Source: Pseudomonas orientalis (GTDB lineage: Bacteria > Pseudomonadota > Gammaproteobacteria > Pseudomonadales > Pseudomonadaceae). From it: DNA of 64,000 nt. The translations under genes and the position numbers were made by a program. Location: NCBI RefSeq assembly GCF_022807995.1, contig NZ_CP094351.1, forward strand, positions 4,697,501-4,761,500, given 5' to 3'. Every line of letters starts with the position of its first letter. The first letter of the stretch is position 1. The notes below the pieces were generated by a model that did not search any database, was not told the origin of the DNA, and saw only the letters and a list, made by a program, of their open reading frames with translations. Below are positions 17,042-25,513 of this stretch, piece by piece.

Positions 17042-20000
17042 ATGAGCCGCTCCATGACCATCGGTACCCCCCTGCCCAATGCAGCCGACAAGGCCGCGCT
17101 GATAACCCTGGCCACTCAGGTGATTCAGGCATGCCCGAGCCTGAACGACAGCGCCCATCAAACCGCCTGCGACATCCTGCAAAAGCATGGTTTGAAAGGC
17201 CTGGACCCGGATGACGTTTACTACCACCGATTCAAGGCCGCCCAGAGCAGTAACAAGACCTTCACCGGCTGGGAACACATACTGGAAAAGCCCTACGAAT
17301 CGACAACCCTGACGCAGTTGGTGATTCATCGCTTTCGTGCCACCGATTTCGACAACGCCGACTTGCTCGACCTGTATGGCGGCTTTTACACCAAGGGCCC
17401 GGAGTACGGCGACTTCAACGAAACCAACGAAGTGCGCCTGCATGGCAACGAGGTACTCAAAGACTTCTGGAACATACAGTTCGACAGCCTCTACACCGGT
17501 CAACTGGATGATTTCTGGCACAACCACGCCGACGACTTTCGCACTTTGGCCAAATGCAATTTCCTCAGCAAGGCTGTTCAGGCAGCCGACCTCAAGCAAC
17601 TGACGCAGGAGGACTTGCGCACCTGCATCAGCGCTGTCGCCTCCAACGTGACGTGGCCTATCACGCGCAAGATGCTGCAAACCGAAGTCGCTGCAAGCCA
17701 AAGCGTCCAAGTCTTCGCGCTGGATGTAGACGGCCATGTGGCGTTCAACCTGCTTCGCATCGTCGATCCAAAGGGCCGCCAGATTCTCTACACCCCCGGC
17801 GACAGCCCGACGTTCCAGGTCCTCGAAACCCCGGCAGACATGCACTGGTGGATTTTGGGGAAAATGAACAATGAACAGAGCCGCAGCGCCTTTCTATGCC
17901 ATTTCCCGCTGCCTGATCGCCTGGCCATGCAGGAAAACATCACTGACCTGATGAACCGCCTGGTTGGTACCTGGGGCAGGTCCGACCATCATTTGATCAA
18001 CCGCAAAAACCAGGTGATCAACGTCGACGCTTTCTCCTGGCTGATGGAACGCACTCGCTGGTCCATGTACGACGAGGCCCGGCAATTGCTGACCACGCAG
18101 AAGGACCTGCAAAAGAAACTCTGGATAGGCTACCTGAGCGCCGGTTTGAAAGTGTTCGGCCCGATGGCGGCGATTGGCTGGGAAATAGCCTTGCCGGTGC
18201 TGGGTGCCAGCATCGCGCTCACAGGGATGAACATAGATCAGGCCGTCAATGGCCGTACCCGCGCCGAGCGCAAGGCCGGCGTGACGGCTGCGGTGATCAA
18301 TGGCATTGCCATGTTGTTCAACCTGCTGGCCCTGGCCGGGCCGGGTCCGATCACGGAGGCAGGCCCGGAAGTCGATGCCGCCGAGGCCGCCGAAATGGCG
18401 GAGTACAAAAAGACACTACAGCCGGATTCGGTTGACGAGCCCGCAGTAACACCCACGGGAGGAGAAACGCCGGCACCGCCAACCACCGAGGAACCACCGC
18501 CCTCCACGTCCCCGATACCGACATCCTGGAAGCGCCTGGAAGGTCTGAAAGGGGCAACCCCGATGAGCGAAGGAGGACGCTATCGCAACATCTACAGCCT
18601 CAACGCCAACCCCTCGACCGTCATCAAACTCAAGGATGCCGTCTATTACGTACGCTACGAAGCCGATATCAATGGCGAAGGGAGCTGGGCCATTATCGAT
18701 CCGCAGAACCCTAACGCTTTTTACGGTACACGCCCGGTACAACTGAACGCCGCGGGTGAATGGGAACTCGCTTTGCGTCCATCCGACGCCATCAGGGGAG
18801 GCGCTCCGGTCGACACGGTCGCGGCAGGCGAAACACGGCTGGGTGCAAGCAGGGTTGAAACAGAAATGCCAAGCGCCTATGGGTCGCCCAACTCAAGCAA
18901 TCCGCCCTCCAGCCTCGGTACCCCCTATGACCTCAACGACCTGGGCCAGTACCAGATTGAGCTGGCAATGGGCGGCAGACCGGACCACTTCAAGCGTATC
19001 CCCAAGCCTGGAGGCGGTTTTACTGATTTCTTCACGTCAGATTATTTTATCAACCCGGCGCGCACCAAAATCCTCACTGCAGCGCGTCAGTTTTTCTCCC
19101 GGCCCTTTTTCATTCATAGCCTGCCTGAGCGCCCGGCCCTGCCCTCGCTCACGCCAGAAATGTCCTCTACCGAGCTGATTGAAGCCGTGTTCAAAACCGC
19201 ACCCGGCCTGGTCGTCGCCGAAAGCCCGAATCGCATCGCCAGCTTGTACGTCCTGATCAAAGACATGCCCGCCCTGGCGCGCCAAGGGATCAAGACGCTT
19301 TACCTGAACCGGCTGTTCAACGACTTGCATCAACTGGACCTCGATACATTCGCCAAAACCGGGGTGCTGTCCGAGGACCTCAAAACCTACCTTGAGAAAA
19401 TGGACGCGCTGTTGCCAGTACGCTTTAACACCCAGGCGCTGCTTACCGCCGCCAGAGCCTACGGCATACGGGTGCAGGCCACGGGCTGCCTGGCTAATTA
19501 TCGATCCTTCCCGGTGGCGGTGGATGAACAAATGGCCAAGAACTTTTTGACCAGCGAAATCATCCGCCTGGACCAACTCAAGAATGGCGTCGGCAAATGG
19601 GTAGTGTTGACTGAGGCGCACAACACCAACACATTCAGGGGCGTGGCCGGTGTCAGTGAAATAAACGGTGGCACCAGCCTGCGCATCGTTGAAGAACTCA
19701 ATGCCGCCAGCCCCAAGGTCGAAGTGCGCCTTGGCCCCAAGGTAATGAATTACGCCAAGGTAAACCCGCGCCTGAGGGCTCTGGACACCGACCTCTCTCT
19801 GAAAATACCCATGACCGAACTGGAGCTGCCACGCACCTATGTGTTCACCGAGCGGCAGGTCGAGGATGTGCTCAAGGTTCCCGGCGACTACCTGCTGGAA
19901 CAGACCCAGTCGACATTGACCCTGATCCACCGCAATCGGCTCAAGGCGCTGGTGCGCAGTACCATCCAGAGCACCGTCGGCCATGGGTACTTTATTGATG

Positions 20001-20500
20001 CGACCCAGTTTCCTCGGCTCAACGGCACCGTCTACAACTCGTTGACCGACCTGCTCGGGGCCCTGAACAACCAGGGCATGAGGTTCAAGGGGTTGCCACT
20101 GATCAAGACGCGGCTTCCGACGGCGGAGGTCAACATCAATAACGTGCCGGCGTACGACCACATCCCGCCAGCCGCAGGCGCTGCTCCTGCGGTTAATCCA
20201 CCGCTGATACCAGGAGCGACCAGCGTCCCGGATATTCCTGCCGCGTGGGAAGCCAATGAGATCCTGGAGGGCGAAACACCGGTCAGCGAACCTGGGAAAT
20301 ACCAGGGGATCTATCGCCTCAAGTCCGAGCCTGCCGAGGCGATTCTGTACGATGGCAAGCCCTACTACGTGCGCTATGAAACTTATCGAGGCGGCACTGG
20401 CGGCTGGGCCATCATCAACCCCCACGCCCCCAACGCCGCCGCGGATTCGATTGCGGTTCGGCTCAATGAACTAGGACAGTGGGAAACGTTTACCCGCTAG
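17042..20500 (+). CDS. Large dermonecrotic-toxin-like protein with degenerate TIKI/PMT-C2-like domain
   Basis: A 1152-residue protein of the pseudomonad dermonecrotic/membrane-targeted toxin-like group, no Sec signal peptide. N-terminal ~1-330 holds the LYTPGDSPTF block that these proteins share (VLYTPGEGFEEF in the 27873 paralogue). Residues ~370-440 carry hydrophobic helices (AAIGWEIALPVLGASIALTG), a possible membrane insertion region. A YVRYE/WAIIDP module occurs at ~494-577 and again at 1067-1152. Between them, ~700-870 aligns with the ChaN/TIKI/PMT-C2-like domain of the 27873 gene, but GELH has become AESP (726-729) and GKAH has become TEAH (857-860), so catalysis is doubtful. Starts at 17042 and 17054 are both possible. 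Cargo role and target are inference. Confidence 0.7.
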   Translation: MSRSMTIGTPLPNAADKAALITLATQVIQACPSLNDSAHQTACDILQKHGLKGLDPDDVYYHRFKAAQSSNKTFTGWEHILEKPYESTTLTQLVIHRFRATDFDNADLLDLYGGFYTKGPEYGDFNETNEVRLHGNEVLKDFWNIQFDSLYTGQLDDFWHNHADDFRTLAKCNFLSKAVQAADLKQLTQEDLRTCISAVASNVTWPITRKMLQTEVAASQSVQVFALDVDGHVAFNLLRIVDPKGRQILYTPGDSPTFQVLETPADMHWWILGKMNNEQSRSAFLCHFPLPDRLAMQENITDLMNRLVGTWGRSDHHLINRKNQVINVDAFSWLMERTRWSMYDEARQLLTTQKDLQKKLWIGYLSAGLKVFGPMAAIGWEIALPVLGASIALTGMNIDQAVNGRTRAERKAGVTAAVINGIAMLFNLLALAGPGPITEAGPEVDAAEAAEMAEYKKTLQPDSVDEPAVTPTGGETPAPPTTEEPPPSTSPIPTSWKRLEGLKGATPMSEGGRYRNIYSLNANPSTVIKLKDAVYYVRYEADINGEGSWAIIDPQNPNAFYGTRPVQLNAAGEWELALRPSDAIRGGAPVDTVAAGETRLGASRVETEMPSAYGSPNSSNPPSSLGTPYDLNDLGQYQIELAMGGRPDHFKRIPKPGGGFTDFFTSDYFINPARTKILTAARQFFSRPFFIHSLPERPALPSLTPEMSSTELIEAVFKTAPGLVVAESPNRIASLYVLIKDMPALARQGIKTLYLNRLFNDLHQLDLDTFAKTGVLSEDLKTYLEKMDALLPVRFNTQALLTAARAYGIRVQATGCLANYRSFPVAVDEQMAKNFLTSEIIRLDQLKNGVGKWVVLTEAHNTNTFRGVAGVSEINGGTSLRIVEELNAASPKVEVRLGPKVMNYAKVNPRLRALDTDLSLKIPMTELELPRTYVFTERQVEDVLKVPGDYLLEQTQSTLTLIHRNRLKALVRSTIQSTVGHGYFIDATQFPRLNGTVYNSLTDLLGALNNQGMRFKGLPLIKTRLPTAEVNINNVPAYDHIPPAAGAAPAVNPPLIPGATSVPDIPAAWEANEILEGETPVSEPGKYQGIYRLKSEPAEAILYDGKPYYVRYETYRGGTGGWAIINPHAPNAAADSIAVRLNELGQWETFTR

Positions 20501-20522
20501 TCACCGATTCCTGCCCTGAAAC

Positions 20523-20554
20523 AACAAAGCCCCGGCATTTGCCGGGGCTTTGTT
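20523..20554. terminator. Strong bidirectional terminator between toxin-like gene and guaA
   Basis: AACAAAGCCCCGGC-ATTT-GCCGGGGCTTTGTT, a 14-bp perfect stem with A and T tracts on both sides, serving both convergent genes. Confidence 0.92.
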
Positions 20555-20583
20555 TATTTACGATTTGAAGCGAGGGCCAGGAA

Positions 20584-22161
20584 TTATTCCCACTCAATCG
20601 TCGCCGGCGGCTTGCTCGACACGTCATACGTCACGCGCGAAATACCTTCGATCTCATTGATGATACGACCGCTGACCGTTTCCAGCAGTTCGTACGGCAG
20701 GTGTGCCCAACGTGCGGTCATGAAGTCGATAGTTTCTACGGCACGCAGTGCAACAACCCACGCGTAACGACGGCCATCGCCCACAACACCAACCGACTTG
20801 ACTGGCTGGAACACCACGAACGCTTGGCTGACCTTGTGGTACCAGTCGGCCTTGCGCAGTTCTTCGATGAAGATGTGGTCGGCGCGACGCAGCAGGTCGG
20901 CGTATTCCTTTTTCACTTCGCCGAGGATGCGCACGCCCAGGCCCGGGCCCGGGAAGGGGTGGCGGTAGACCATGTCGTACGGCAGGCCCAGCTCCAGGCC
21001 CAGGCGGCGAACTTCGTCCTTGAACAGTTCGCGCAGCGGCTCGACCAGCTTGAGGTTCATTTCCTCCGGCAGGCCACCCACGTTGTGGTGGGATTTGATC
21101 ACATGGGCCTTGCCGCTCTTGGCGCCGGCCGACTCGATCACGTCGGGGTAGATGGTGCCCTGGGCGAGGTACTTGATGTTGTCCAGGTGTTTGGCCTGGG
21201 CATCGAACACGTCGATGAAGGTGCGGCCGATGATCTTGCGCTTCTTCTCCGGGTCGGACTCGCCGGCCAGGTTGTCGAGAAACTGCTGCTCGGCGTTGGC
21301 GCGGATGACCTTGACGCCCATGTTCTCGGCGAACATGGCCATCACCTGCTCACCTTCGTGCAGGCGCAGCAAGCCGTTGTCGACGAAGACGCAGGTCAGC
21401 TGGTCGCCGATGGCTTTGTGCAGCAGTGCGGCGACCACGGAGGAGTCGACGCCGCCGGACAGGCCGAGCAATACGTTGTCGGTACCGACCTGGGCGCGGA
21501 CGTTAGCGATAGCGTCTTCAGCGATTTTCGACGGGGTCCACAGGGCTTCACACTCGCAGATGTCGAGGATGAAGCGCGACAGGATGCGCCCGCCTTGCTT
21601 GGTGTGGGTCACTTCCGGGTGGAACTGCACGCCGTAGTAACGACGCTCGTCGCTGAACATGCCGGCGATCGGGCAGCTCGGGGTGCTGGCCAGGATGTGG
21701 AAGTCCTGCGGCATCTTGGTGACCTTGTCACCGTGGCTCATCCACACGTCGAGGCCGAACAGGCCGTCGGCGTCGATGTGGTCTTCGATGCCGTCCAGCA
21801 GCCGGCTCTTGCCGACCACGTCGACGCGCGCATAACCGAATTCACGCAGCTCGGAACCTTCAACCTTGCCGCCCAGTTGTTCGGCCATGGTCTGCATGCC
21901 GTAGCAGATACCGAAGACCGGCACGCCGAGGTCGAATACCGCTTGCGGGCAACGCGGGCTGTCGGCTTCGTGCACGGACTCGGGGCCACCGGCGAGGATG
22001 ACGCCTTTGGGCGCGAATTCGCGGATCGCTGCGTCATCCATGTCGAACGGGTGCAGTTCGCAGTACACGCCGATTTCACGCACGCGGCGGGCGATCAGTT
22101 GGGTGTATTGGGAACCGAAATCGAGGATCAGGATGCGGTGGGCGTGAATGTCGAGGGCCAT
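20584..22161 (-). CDS. guaA: GMP synthase (glutamine-hydrolysing)
   Basis: Converts XMP to GMP using ATP and glutamine; cytoplasmic. 525 residues, the usual length. The class I amidotransferase domain (~1-200) has ILDFGSQYTQLIARR, the nucleophile in GICYGMQTM and the His in VQFHPEVTHT. The ATP pyrophosphatase domain (~205-400) has the P-loop LGLSGGVDSSVVAALLH. The C-terminal dimerisation domain ends PPATIEWE. It lies downstream of guaB in the usual guaBA order with an 81-bp gap containing a hairpin, so the two are probably one operon with partial attenuation. Confidence 0.98.
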   Translation of the reverse strand: MALDIHAHRILILDFGSQYTQLIARRVREIGVYCELHPFDMDDAAIREFAPKGVILAGGPESVHEADSPRCPQAVFDLGVPVFGICYGMQTMAEQLGGKVEGSELREFGYARVDVVGKSRLLDGIEDHIDADGLFGLDVWMSHGDKVTKMPQDFHILASTPSCPIAGMFSDERRYYGVQFHPEVTHTKQGGRILSRFILDICECEALWTPSKIAEDAIANVRAQVGTDNVLLGLSGGVDSSVVAALLHKAIGDQLTCVFVDNGLLRLHEGEQVMAMFAENMGVKVIRANAEQQFLDNLAGESDPEKKRKIIGRTFIDVFDAQAKHLDNIKYLAQGTIYPDVIESAGAKSGKAHVIKSHHNVGGLPEEMNLKLVEPLRELFKDEVRRLGLELGLPYDMVYRHPFPGPGLGVRILGEVKKEYADLLRRADHIFIEELRKADWYHKVSQAFVVFQPVKSVGVVGDGRRYAWVVALRAVETIDFMTARWAHLPYELLETVSGRIINEIEGISRVTYDVSSKPPATIEWE

Positions 22162-22194
22162 GAAGTCAGTCTCGTCTAATGAATCAGAAACAAC

Positions 22195-22218
22195 TCGGGG
22201 CTGAAAGAACAGCCCCGG
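22195..22218 (-). terminator. Hairpin in the guaB-guaA gap
   Basis: CGGGGCTG-AAAGAA-CAGCCCCG, an 8-bp stem about 35 bp upstream of the guaA start. There is no T-tract, so probably an mRNA-stabilising or attenuating structure rather than a full terminator. Confidence 0.5.
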
Positions 22219-22242
22219 TTACTTAACGTTTTGCTGGAAGCC

Positions 22243-23712
22243 TCAACCTACGCGGTAGTTTGGCGCTTCCTTGGTGATCTGCACGTCGTGAACATGGGAT
22301 TCAGCCATGCCGGCGCCGGTGATCCGCACGAACTCCGGCTTGGTGCGCATTTCTTCGATGTCGGCGCTGCCGGTGTAGCCCATCGAGGAACGCAGGCCGC
22401 CCATCAGTTGATGGATGATCGCGCTCAGGGTGCCCTTGTACGGCACACGGCCTTCGATGCCTTCCGGGACGAGCTTCTCGGCGCCCGCCGAGGAGTCCTG
22501 GAAGTAACGGTCGGAAGAACCTTGCGCCTGGGACATGGCGCCCAGCGAACCCATGCCGCGGTAAGCCTTGTAGGAACGGCCCTGGAACAGTTCGATCTCG
22601 CCTGGCGCTTCTTCAGTACCGGCGAACATCGAGCCCATCATCACGCACGAAGCACCGGCAACGATGGCCTTGGACAGGTCACCGGAGAAACGGATGCCGC
22701 CGTCGGCGATCAACGGAACGCCGGTGCCTTCAAGGGCAGCGGCGACGTTGGCGATGGCGCTGATTTGCGGCACGCCCACACCGGCGACGATACGCGTGGT
22801 GCAGATCGAGCCAGGGCCGATACCGACCTTGACCGCATCGGCACCGGCTTCGGCCAAAGCCTTGGCGGCAGCGCCGGTGGCGATGTTGCCGCCGATCACC
22901 TGCACGTCAGGGAAGTTCTGCTTGACCCAGCGCACGCGGTCGATCACGCCTTTGGAATGACCGTGAGCGGTGTCGACCACCACCACGTCAACCCCGGCCG
23001 CGACCAGCGCCGAAACGCGATCACCGGTGTCTTTGCCGGTGCCAACCGCAGCGCCGACGCGCAGACGACCTTGGTCATCCTTACTGGCCAGCGGGTAGGC
23101 CTTGGCTTTTTCGATGTCGTTGACGGTCATCATGCCCTTGAGCGCGAATTTGTCATCGACGATCAGCACGCGCTCAATGCGGTGCTTGTGCAGCAGTTCA
23201 CGCACATCGTTCTTGTCGGCGCCTTCCTTGACGGTGACGAGGCGCTCTTTAGGCGTCATCACTTCGCGGACGGTGACTTCCATGCGGTTCTCGAAACGCA
23301 CGTCGCGGGACGTGACGATGCCGACCAGGTCGCCATCGTGCAGTACCGGAACGCCGGAGATGTTGTGCATGCGGGTCAGCTCGAACAGGTCACGCACGGT
23401 GGCGTCGGCTTCGATGGTGATGGGATCTTTCACCACACCGGCTTCGTAACGCTTGACCTTGCGCACTTCGGCAGCCTGCTGCTCGATGGTCATGTTCTTG
23501 TGGATGATGCCGATGCCGCCTTCCTGGGCCATGGCGATGGCCAGACGGGCTTCGGTGACGGTGTCCATGGCAGCGGAAACCAGGGGAATATTCAGCTCGA
23601 TGCCACGGGTTAGGCGGGTCTTGAGACTGACTTCGTTAGGAAGCACCTCGGAATAACCGGGCACTAGGAGAATGTCGTCGAATGTCAGAGCTTCTTGGCT
23701 GATACGCAGCAT
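22243..23712 (-). CDS. guaB: Inosine-5'-monophosphate dehydrogenase
   Basis: Oxidises IMP to XMP with NAD, the committed step to GMP. 489 residues, the typical length. N-terminus MLRISQEALTFDDILLVPGY; two CBS domains at ~90-200; catalytic loop IGPGSICTTRIVAG with the active Cys ~305; substrate loop DGGIRFSGDLSKA; flap region RYFQDSSAGAEK. The start at 23712 is chosen because upstream in-frame sequence (to 23889) contains repeat DNA and is not conserved-looking. First gene of guaBA on the minus strand. Confidence 0.97.
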   Translation of the reverse strand: MLRISQEALTFDDILLVPGYSEVLPNEVSLKTRLTRGIELNIPLVSAAMDTVTEARLAIAMAQEGGIGIIHKNMTIEQQAAEVRKVKRYEAGVVKDPITIEADATVRDLFELTRMHNISGVPVLHDGDLVGIVTSRDVRFENRMEVTVREVMTPKERLVTVKEGADKNDVRELLHKHRIERVLIVDDKFALKGMMTVNDIEKAKAYPLASKDDQGRLRVGAAVGTGKDTGDRVSALVAAGVDVVVVDTAHGHSKGVIDRVRWVKQNFPDVQVIGGNIATGAAAKALAEAGADAVKVGIGPGSICTTRIVAGVGVPQISAIANVAAALEGTGVPLIADGGIRFSGDLSKAIVAGASCVMMGSMFAGTEEAPGEIELFQGRSYKAYRGMGSLGAMSQAQGSSDRYFQDSSAGAEKLVPEGIEGRVPYKGTLSAIIHQLMGGLRSSMGYTGSADIEEMRTKPEFVRITGAGMAESHVHDVQITKEAPNYRVG

Positions 23713-23834
23713 CGCGGGGGCTCCCGAGCGGGAAAATGGAAGCGCGCCATTATATACATGCACCCTGTCGGGCTCAATGTAAAACTCTGACAAACTTGGT
23801 AATACTGATAGATGGAGAAAACCCGCTGCCTTCC

Positions 23835-23935
23835 TGTAGGAGCGAGCTTGCTCGCGAAGAACGCCAGGGCACCGCGTAAAACCAGGCAACCCGCGTTATC
23901 GTTGACGATTTTCGCGAGCAAGCTCGCTCCTACAG
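23835..23935. repeat. Paired REP of the TAGGAGCGAGCTTGCTCGCG type
   Basis: Inverted units TGTAGGAGCGAGCTTGCTCG and CGAGCAAGCTCGCTCCTACA with spacer GCGTTATCGTTGACGAT, upstream of guaB. The repeat supplies the stop codon of the neighbouring gene (23930-23932). Confidence 0.9.
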
Positions 23936-24478
23936 TTCGACTTTGACCCAACTCATTTTTTGATCGAGCCAATCGGCAAACTCATCGATAAAGCTTTGCT
24001 TGAACCCCGCCTCCGCCCAATTGTTGAAGATGAACCCCAGGTTGGAAAACCCGCATTCCTGCAGGAACAGAAAGCCGTTGATGTCGTCTTCGTGCCCACA
24101 CAGCGGGCAGGTGAAGTTATCGGTGTGGCCGGGCATCCAGTCCTCCAGGCTTTCGAACAACGCTTCACCGACTTCCTTCAGGCATTCCGGGCAGCCGGCT
24201 TCTTCGAGAAACCCCTTGGCCGGCGTGTAGATGCAGCGTTTGTAGATGATCTCCAGGCCATTGACCGGTTCGTTGAACGGCAGCGCTTGCGGGTGCAGCA
24301 CCACCGCGCGGGCGCCGTCGGCCAGGGCATAGGCCATGCGGTTGCCGGTGCGGCCACACGTGGTCAGTTCTTCCTTGATGATGTTCTTGCGCACCAGCCA
24401 GCGCACGATTGCCCGGGCGCGGGGTTCGTGGACGGGCAAGGTGGAGATTTTCGGGACAAGGATGCTTTGGGAATTCAT
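23930..24478 (-). CDS. Conserved protein with two Cys-x2-Cys pairs, function unknown
   Basis: 182 residues, start MNSQSILVPKISTLPVHEPR; the start at 24478 fits a normal N-terminus, whereas upstream in-frame codons lie inside a REP. Cys pairs CPEC (~107-110) and CPLC (~129-132, in CPLCGHEDDING) form a likely zinc site. The C-terminal FIFNNWAEAGFKQSFIDEF is helical and acidic/aromatic. No signal peptide or membrane segment. I do not recognise a function; pseudomonad homologues are sometimes given misleading transporter names. The stop codon lies within the adjacent REP element. Flanked on both sides by REPs, so probably transcribed alone. Confidence 0.75.
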   Translation of the reverse strand: MNSQSILVPKISTLPVHEPRARAIVRWLVRKNIIKEELTTCGRTGNRMAYALADGARAVVLHPQALPFNEPVNGLEIIYKRCIYTPAKGFLEEAGCPECLKEVGEALFESLEDWMPGHTDNFTCPLCGHEDDINGFLFLQECGFSNLGFIFNNWAEAGFKQSFIDEFADWLDQKMSWVKVEL

Positions 24479-24503
24479 GGGAGTCCTGCGGTGTGGCTGC
24501 TGA

Positions 24504-24585
24504 CGCCATCGGGGGCAAGCCCCCTCCCACATTTTGAATTGTGAACACAGTCAACTGTGGGGAGGGGGCTTGCCCCCGATGGCGC
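24504..24585. repeat. G-rich REP inverted pair
   Basis: CGCCATCGGGGGCAAGCCCC at 24504 onward and GGGGCTTGCCCCCGATGGCG ending at 24585, separated by about 28 bp. It lies between the TSUP permease and the 182-residue protein gene. Confidence 0.92.
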
Positions 24586-24622
24586 TCTAAAGGCTGGCAG
24601 CTTAATCCCTGAAGAAATCAGG

Positions 24623-25390
24623 TCAAGTACTCAAATACCGTCCAATCAACGCAATGCCGCTCGCCAGCACCAACCACGTCACCAACCGCACAAACGCCTC
24701 GCGGGACATGCGCATCGTCAGCCTGCGCCCGCACCACAAGCCCAGCGCCATTGCCGGCAACAGGCACAGCGCCAACATCAACAGCGGCAAATCGGCATAC
24801 ACCCCGGCGATCAGAAACAGGCTCAGGCGCACCACGGTGCTGCAACTGATCAACGCACTTTGCGTGGCCCTTGCCGCCTCTTTGGTCAGACGACTGTTCA
24901 GGTAGATCGCATATAAAAAGCCGCCACTGCCGAACAACGCACCAAACAAACCGCCGACCGTGCCCATGGGAATCGACCAGCCCGCTGCCAACTGCGTGGG
25001 CCGCGCCTTCACCGCCAGGCTGTAGACCGCGTAAGCACTGATAAACAGCCCCATCAACAGCAGTAACAGATCCGAATGCAGGTTGAGCAAAAACACCACA
25101 CCCAAGGTGCAACCGATGGCCATGCACGGCAGCAGTCGCAGCAATTCCGGTTTGCTCACATCCCGACGTGTCTGCAGCAGGCCACCGAAGGCGGCGACAA
25201 AATCCAGCAACACCAACAGCGGGATGATCTTCGACAACGGCATGAACAGAATGAGCACAGGCCCTGCCACCAATGCCGTACCAAAGCCTGCGATACCGAA
25301 AACGATATAGGCCACGACGATACCGAGGCCGATCACCAGCCACTCAACCGCGCCGAACGACCACTGGCTCATCAGCTCAAGCAGACTCAT
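24623..25390 (-). CDS. TSUP-family (TauE/SafE) membrane permease
   Basis: 255 residues, start MSLLELMSQWSFGAVEW at 25390. About seven or eight hydrophobic helices (WLVIGLGIVVAYIVFG, LVAGPVLILFMPL, LGVVFLLNLHSDLLLLL), with the GIAGFGTALVAGP signature of the N-terminal TSUP repeat and FGALFGSGGFLYAIYL in the second. The family exports or imports sulfite, sulfoacetate or other organosulfur anions; the substrate cannot be told from sequence. Lies divergent from xseA with ~123 bp between. Longer upstream starts would run through a soluble stretch and overlap the divergent promoter space. Confidence 0.88.
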   Translation of the reverse strand: MSLLELMSQWSFGAVEWLVIGLGIVVAYIVFGIAGFGTALVAGPVLILFMPLSKIIPLLVLLDFVAAFGGLLQTRRDVSKPELLRLLPCMAIGCTLGVVFLLNLHSDLLLLLMGLFISAYAVYSLAVKARPTQLAAGWSIPMGTVGGLFGALFGSGGFLYAIYLNSRLTKEAARATQSALISCSTVVRLSLFLIAGVYADLPLLMLALCLLPAMALGLWCGRRLTMRMSREAFVRLVTWLVLASGIALIGRYLST

Positions 25391-25513
25391 GGGTGATTCC
25401 TTGAAAGAGAATGCCGACACTTTAGTCATCCGTGAGCATTGCGCCAGCGCGAAGTCGCACGCGGGTGGAGCAGTTCTGTCAAACCTGCCACGAATGCCTA
25501 TAAACTGCCGCCC

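Noticed and set aside
20701..22179. Long plus-strand open frame opposite guaA
   Set aside because: A shadow frame of GC-rich codon use; guaA on the minus strand is complete with catalytic motifs.
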